Shown: piece after piece, positions 60,031-64,000 of the stretch
How the letters are laid out: every line of letters begins with the position of its first letter
Numbering within the stretch: position 1 is the first letter of the stretch
Assembly: GCF_030580675.1 (NCBI RefSeq)
Contig: NZ_JAUQUB010000001.1
Span: forward strand, 310,001 to 374,000
Direction of reading: 5' to 3'
Origin: Antiquaquibacter soli
GTDB lineage: Bacteria; Actinomycetota; Actinomycetes; Actinomycetales; Microbacteriaceae
DNA: 64,000 nucleotides
Translations under genes and position numbers: made by a program
Notes under the pieces: generated by a model
What the model saw: only the letters and a program-made list of their open reading frames with translations
The model's database searches: none
What the model was told of the DNA's origin: nothing

Positions 60031-60073
60031 TTGCGTCACATGATCAGTCGGAAACCTGAGACAACGGAGTCGC

Positions 60074-60784
60074 ATGAGCGCGTTCAGCCCGGAGATCGAG
60101 GTCGCCATCGCGCGCACTCGTGACGAGGTGTCGGCGCTCCACGCAGAGCTGGTCCGCAACGGACTCGTCGTCTGGACCGGCGGAAACGTGTCCGGCCGAG
60201 TCCCCGGTGCGGACGCCTTCGTGATCAAGCCGTCGGGAGTGAGCTACGACGAGCTGCGGCCGGAGAACATGATCGTCTGCGACCTCGAGGGGCGCGTCAT
60301 CCCCGACACCCCCGGCAGCGACCGCGAGCCGTCGAGCGACACCGCCGCCCACGCCTACGTCTACCGCCACATGGAGCACGTCGGCGGAGTCGTGCACACC
60401 CACTCGCCCTACGCAACCGCGTGGGCGGCCCGCGGCGAGGCGATCCCGTGCGTGATCACCGCCATGGCCGACGAGTTCGGCGGCGAGATCCCGGTGGGCC
60501 CGTTCGCGATCATCGGGGACGACTCGATCGGCCGCGGCATCGTCGAGACCCTCACCGGCCACCGCTCGCGTGCCGTGCTCATGCAGAACCACGGCCCCTT
60601 CACGATCGGCCGCAACGCGCGCGACGCCGTCAAGGCGGCCGTCATGGTCGAGGATGTCGCGCGCACCGTGCACCTCGCCCGCCAGGGCGGCGCGCTCCTG
60701 CCGATCCCGCAGGACGCCATCGACTCGCTCTTCGACCGCTACCAGAACGTCTACGGACAGGCCGCCCAGGGGGCCATGCCGTGA
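60074..60784 (+). CDS. araD: L-ribulose-5-phosphate 4-epimerase (copy 2)
   Basis: A 236-residue paralogue of the protein at 52702, about 80% identical by eye. All family marks are kept: [22 protein letters not shown], the zinc ligands HTHS and MQNHGPFT, and [13 protein letters not shown]. It is the first gene of an operon with a ChvE-GguAB-type sugar importer and lacks araA and araB neighbours, so it may serve a second pentose or simply supply extra epimerase when that importer is induced. ACAACGGAG precedes the ATG. Confidence 0.94.
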   Translation: MSAFSPEIEVAIARTRDEVSALHAELVRNGLVVWTGGNVSGRVPGADAFVIKPSGVSYDELRPENMIVCDLEGRVIPDTPGSDREPSSDTAAHAYVYRHMEHVGGVVHTHSPYATAWAARGEAIPCVITAMADEFGGEIPVGPFAIIGDDSIGRGIVETLTGHRSRAVLMQNHGPFTIGRNARDAVKAAVMVEDVARTVHLARQGGALLPIPQDAIDSLFDRYQNVYGQAAQGAMP

Positions 60785-60820
60785 CCACACAGACTCGCCG
60801 GGCTGCGTCCCGGATCGAGA

Positions 60821-60845
60821 CCCGGCCTTCATGGACGAGGCCGGG
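60821..60845 (+). other. Hairpin between araD2 and chvE
   Basis: CCCGGCCT/AGGCCGGG (60821-60828 and 60838-60845) with a nine-base loop, in the 109-base gap. It could stabilise the downstream binding-protein mRNA or attenuate read-through. Confidence 0.5.
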
Positions 60846-60893
60846 GTTTGCACCACAAACGACAATGACGTCCATCAATCGAAAGGAAACACA

Positions 60894-62012
60894 GTGAAGA
60901 AGATGTCACTTCTTTCGCTCGTTGCGGCCGGTGCCATGGTCGTGGGCCTCGCAGCCTGCGCCCCCGCCGGTGACAGCGGTTCCGGCGGCGGTGAGGGCGG
61001 CCTCATCGGCGTCGCCATGCCGACGAAGTCGTCGGAGCGCTGGATCGCCGACGGCGACGCCCTCAAGGCCACGCTCGAGGAGCAGGGCTTCCAGGTCGAC
61101 CTCCAGTACGCCGAGGACGACATCCCCACGCAGGTCAGCCAGGTCGAGAACATGATCACCAAGGGCGCCAAGGCTCTGATCATCGCGGCGATCGACGGCA
61201 CCACGCTCACGAGCGTGCTGCAGGAGGCCGCTGACGGTGGCATCCCGGTCATCGCGTACGACCGCCTCATCCGCGACTCGGAGAACGTCGACTACTACGC
61301 GACGTTCGACAACTTCCTCGTCGGCCAGCAGCAGGCCTGGACCCTGCTCAACGGCCTCGGCCTGACCGAGCTCGACGGCACCCCGATCGCGGACGCGCCG
61401 GCTGGCCCGTTCAACATCGAGCTGTTCGCCGGCTCGCTCGACGACAACAACGCCTTCTTCTTCTTCAACGGCGCCATGGACGTGCTCCAGCCGCTGATCG
61501 ATGACGGCACCCTCGTCGTGAAGTCGGGTCAGACCGACATCGAGCAGGCCGCCACGCTCCGCTGGGACGGCGAGACCGCCCAGAGCCGCATGGAGGACCT
61601 CCTCACGGCGAACTACTCGGACGGCAGCAAGGTCAACGCGGTCCTGAGCCCCTACGACGGCATCTCGCGCGGCATCATCTCCGCGCTCACGGACGCCGGC
61701 TACACGGTGGGCGAGGGCTGGCCGATCATCTCCGGCCAGGACGCTGAGATCGACTCGGTCAAGGCCATCCTCGCGGGCGAGCAGTACGCCACGATCTTCA
61801 AGGACACTCGCGAGCTCGCGAAGGTCGCGGCTGGCATGGCCGTCGCGATCCTCAACGGCGAGGAGCCGGAGATCAACGACACCGAGACGTACGACAACGG
61901 CAAGAAGGTCGTCCCGTCGTACCTGCTCCAGCCGGTGCCGGTCGTCAAGGACAACGTCGAGTCCGCGCTCGTTGACACGGGCTACTGGACGGCGGAGGAG
62001 CTCGGCCTGTAA
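60894..62012 (+). CDS. chvE: ChvE-type sugar ABC transporter substrate-binding lipoprotein
   Basis: A 372-residue binding protein. Signal peptide with lipobox LAAC (Cys about 22), Gly/Ser linker, then a periplasmic-binding-protein type I fold: [71 protein letters not shown]. These match ChvE/multiple-monosaccharide binders, which take arabinose, galactose, xylose and glucose. The GTG at 60894 follows AAAGGAAA. With araD in the same operon, L-arabinose is the most probable ligand. Confidence 0.92.
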   Translation: MKKMSLLSLVAAGAMVVGLAACAPAGDSGSGGGEGGLIGVAMPTKSSERWIADGDALKATLEEQGFQVDLQYAEDDIPTQVSQVENMITKGAKALIIAAIDGTTLTSVLQEAADGGIPVIAYDRLIRDSENVDYYATFDNFLVGQQQAWTLLNGLGLTELDGTPIADAPAGPFNIELFAGSLDDNNAFFFFNGAMDVLQPLIDDGTLVVKSGQTDIEQAATLRWDGETAQSRMEDLLTANYSDGSKVNAVLSPYDGISRGIISALTDAGYTVGEGWPIISGQDAEIDSVKAILAGEQYATIFKDTRELAKVAAGMAVAILNGEEPEINDTETYDNGKKVVPSYLLQPVPVVKDNVESALVDTGYWTAEELGL

Positions 62013-62038
62013 TCAGGCCGGACTCTGAGTCCACCTAG

Positions 62039-62076
62039 CCGGTGGTGGGGGAGAACCCGATCTTCCCCGCCACCGG
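62039..62076 (+). terminator. Hairpin after chvE
   Basis: CCGGTGGTGGGG (62039-62050) pairs with CCCCGCCACCGG (62065-62076), one T-G wobble, 14-base loop. It lies 26 bases after the binding-protein stop and before the ATPase gene, again favouring excess binding protein. Confidence 0.7.
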
Positions 62077-62127
62077 CATCCTCAGTACCCTCCCCCTAAC
62101 GGTCCCAACAAGGAAGTCGGCCACGAC

Positions 62128-63657
62128 GTGACACAGAACATCCTCGAGATGCGGTCCATCACGAAGACCTTCCCCGGCGTCAAGGCGCTCTCCGACGTCA
62201 CCCTCCAGGTGGCGCGCGGCGAGGTGCACGCCATCTGCGGCGAGAACGGCGCGGGAAAGTCCACCCTCATGAAGGTGCTCTCGGGCGTCTACCCGCACGG
62301 CAGCTACGAGGGCGACATCGTCTTCGAGAACGAGGTCGTCGAGTTCAAGGACATCCGTGACTCCGAGGCCAAGGGCATCGTGATCATCCACCAGGAGCTC
62401 GCACTCAGCCCCTACCTCTCGATCGCCGAGAACATCTTCCTCAACAACGAGGTCAAGGGCCGCTTCGGCCTCATCGACTGGGACAAGGCGAACAGCGAGG
62501 CCGCGAAGCTCCTCGCCCGAGTCGGCCTGCGCGAGAACCCGACGACGAAGATCCTCGACATCGGCGTGGGCAAGCAGCAGCTCGTGGAGATCGCCAAGGC
62601 GCTCTCGAAGCGAGTGAAGCTGCTCATCCTCGACGAGCCGACCGCGGCCCTCAACGACGAGGACTCGGATCACCTGCTCGACCTGATCCTGCACCTCAAG
62701 GAGCAGGGCATCACGTCGATCATCATCAGCCACAAGCTCAACGAGATCAAGAAGATCGCCGATTCGGTCACGATCATCCGTGACGGCAAGACGATCGAGA
62801 CGATCGCCAAGACGGACGTCACGGAAGAGCGCATCATCAAGGACATGGTCGGCCGCGACCTCGAGCACCGCTACCCCGATCACACGCCGCACATCGGTGA
62901 GGAGATCCTGCGCGTCGAGGACTGGACCGCCCACCACCCGCAGGACGTCAACCGCGTCGTCGTCGACAAGGTCAACCTCAACGTCCGCCGCGGTGAGATC
63001 GTCGGTATCGCCGGCCTCATGGGGGCCGGTCGCACCGAGTTCGCGATGAGTCTCTTCGGCCGCAGCTACGGCACCCGCATTTCGGGTCGCGTCTTCAAGG
63101 CGGGCGAGGAGATCCACACCCGCACCGTCGACGAGGCGATCCGCAACGGACTCGCTTACGCGACGGAGGACCGCAAGCAGTACGGCCTCAACCTCATCGA
63201 GGACATCAAGCGCAACATCTCGATGGCCTCGCTGAGCAAGCTCGCCACGGGCGGGCTCGTCAACGACAACGAGGAGTACAAGGTCGCCAACGAGTACCGC
63301 AAGTCGCTCAACATCAAGGCGCCGAACGTGCTCGTCAAGACGGGCAAGCTCTCGGGCGGCAACCAGCAGAAGGTCGTGCTGTCGAAGTGGATCTACTCCG
63401 ACCCCGACGTGCTGATCCTGGATGAACCGACCCGAGGCATCGACGTCGGCGCGAAGTACGAGATCTACACGATCATCAACCGCCTCGCCGCCGAGGGCAA
63501 GGGCATCATCGTGATCTCGTCCGAGCTGCCCGAGCTGCTTGGCATCTGCGACCGCATCTACGCGCTCTCGGAGGGACGGATCACCGGCGAGCTGCCGATC
63601 GAGGAGGCCAACCCCGAGGCCCTCCTCAAACTCATGACCATGGAAACGCCCCGCTAG
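62128..63657 (+). CDS. gguA: Multiple-monosaccharide ABC transporter ATP-binding protein (GguA/MmsA-like)
   Basis: A 509-residue tandem ATPase. The first domain has Walker [10 protein letters not shown] (about 37-45), signature [19 protein letters not shown] and Walker [14 protein letters not shown]. The second has a degenerate Walker A ([12 protein letters not shown]), as usual for CUT2 ATPases, signature [15 protein letters not shown] and Walker [16 protein letters not shown]. It powers uptake with ChvE and GguB. GTG start at 62128 with AAGGAAG a little upstream. The length is normal. Confidence 0.95.
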   Translation: MTQNILEMRSITKTFPGVKALSDVTLQVARGEVHAICGENGAGKSTLMKVLSGVYPHGSYEGDIVFENEVVEFKDIRDSEAKGIVIIHQELALSPYLSIAENIFLNNEVKGRFGLIDWDKANSEAAKLLARVGLRENPTTKILDIGVGKQQLVEIAKALSKRVKLLILDEPTAALNDEDSDHLLDLILHLKEQGITSIIISHKLNEIKKIADSVTIIRDGKTIETIAKTDVTEERIIKDMVGRDLEHRYPDHTPHIGEEILRVEDWTAHHPQDVNRVVVDKVNLNVRRGEIVGIAGLMGAGRTEFAMSLFGRSYGTRISGRVFKAGEEIHTRTVDEAIRNGLAYATEDRKQYGLNLIEDIKRNISMASLSKLATGGLVNDNEEYKVANEYRKSLNIKAPNVLVKTGKLSGGNQQKVVLSKWIYSDPDVLILDEPTRGIDVGAKYEIYTIINRLAAEGKGIIVISSELPELLGICDRIYALSEGRITGELPIEEANPEALLKLMTMETPR

Positions 63658-63692
63658 CGGGCTGGCGAACCACGCACAAGGAGCACACTTCA

Positions 63693-64000
63693 ATGACGGA
63701 CACCAGTACCAAGCAGCCGGGCGCGGCGTCGCGCGCGTCGTCGACGCTGAGCCACATCGTCAGCGACCTCGGCAAGAACGGCATCTTCATTGCCCTCATC
63801 GCGGTGGTCGTGCTGTTCTCGATCCTCACGCAGGGCATCCTGCTGCGGCCGCAGAACATCTCGAACCTCATCGTCCAGAACGGCTACATCCTCATCCTCG
63901 CCATCGGCATGGTGATGGTCATCGTCGCAGGCCACATCGACCTCTCCGTCGGATCGGTCGCGGCCTTCATCGGAGCCGTGTCGGGTGTGTTCGCGGTGAA
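63693..64000 (+). CDS. gguB: Multiple-monosaccharide ABC permease (GguB/MmsB-like), 3' truncated by window end
   Basis: The first 102 residues of a CUT2 permease. Polar N-terminus about 1-30, a helix (GIFIALIAVVVLFSILTQGI), then RPQNISNLIVQNGYILILAI and the conserved VIVAGHIDLSVGSVAAFIGA, which is diagnostic for the sugar BPD-type 2 permease family. AAGGAG precedes the ATG at 63693. The gene continues beyond the window. Confidence 0.93.
   Translation, partial: MTDTSTKQPGAASRASSTLSHIVSDLGKNGIFIALIAVVVLFSILTQGILLRPQNISNLIVQNGYILILAIGMVMVIVAGHIDLSVGSVAAFIGAVSGVFAV

Overview
The window is high-GC, gene-dense actinobacterial chromosome. GTG starts with four-base GTGA or ATGA overlaps are common, Shine-Dalgarno sequences are strong, and surface proteins end in LAXTG-type sorting signals. 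A conserved backbone runs from two MaoC-type dehydratase genes through murB, aspC, tRNA-Trp, secE, nusG, rplK and rplA to rplJ and rplL. The gene style and the abundance of the hexamer GGATGC/GCATCC suggest Microbacteriaceae; this is inference, since no rRNA gene is present. I see no CRISPR array, phage, insertion sequence or replication origin.

Layout. 1-1.7 kb: end of a dehydratase pair and murB. 1.7-11.1 kb: accessory block with a two-component system plus ABC-2 exporter, a PspC/toastrack envelope-stress module with its own kinase and regulator, and two paralogous DUF559 nuclease-like genes, each bounded by palindromes of one repeat family. 11.1-17.6 kb: aspC, a large cell-surface protein, tRNA-Trp, secE-nusG and rplK-rplA. 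17.6-31.5 kb: a second block, holding an acetyltransferase, lipoprotein, oxidoreductase, Nudix hydrolase, YqaJ nuclease, a ROK-controlled sugar catabolic pair, two LAATG surface proteins, a MacB-type ABC pair and an OmpR-type two-component system. 31.6-32.8 kb: rplJ-rplL behind a long leader with an attenuator-like hairpin.

33-64 kb is mostly carbohydrate uptake and regulation. A LacI regulator with palindromic operators faces an alpha-glucoside-like ABC importer. Next come a membrane class III cyclase homologue and an MscS channel with a cyclic-nucleotide-binding-like tail, a DUF305/DUF3105 pair, cystathionine beta-synthase and gamma-synthase, and two tandem LAATG proteins. These are followed by an amino-acid permease with a cyclase-family hydrolase, a LacI gene and araD-araB-araA. 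A TetR-controlled MFS exporter separates this from another LacI gene, a second araD and a ChvE-GguAB-type importer that runs off the window. Shared TGTGAMCG-type operators suggest the two arabinose loci are co-regulated.

Points most worth following: (1) palindromes flanking both DUF559 genes, with long direct repeats around the first; (2) a cyclase/MscS pair in which both the catalytic site and the nucleotide-binding cassette have lost canonical residues; (3) strong over-representation of GGATGC across the window.
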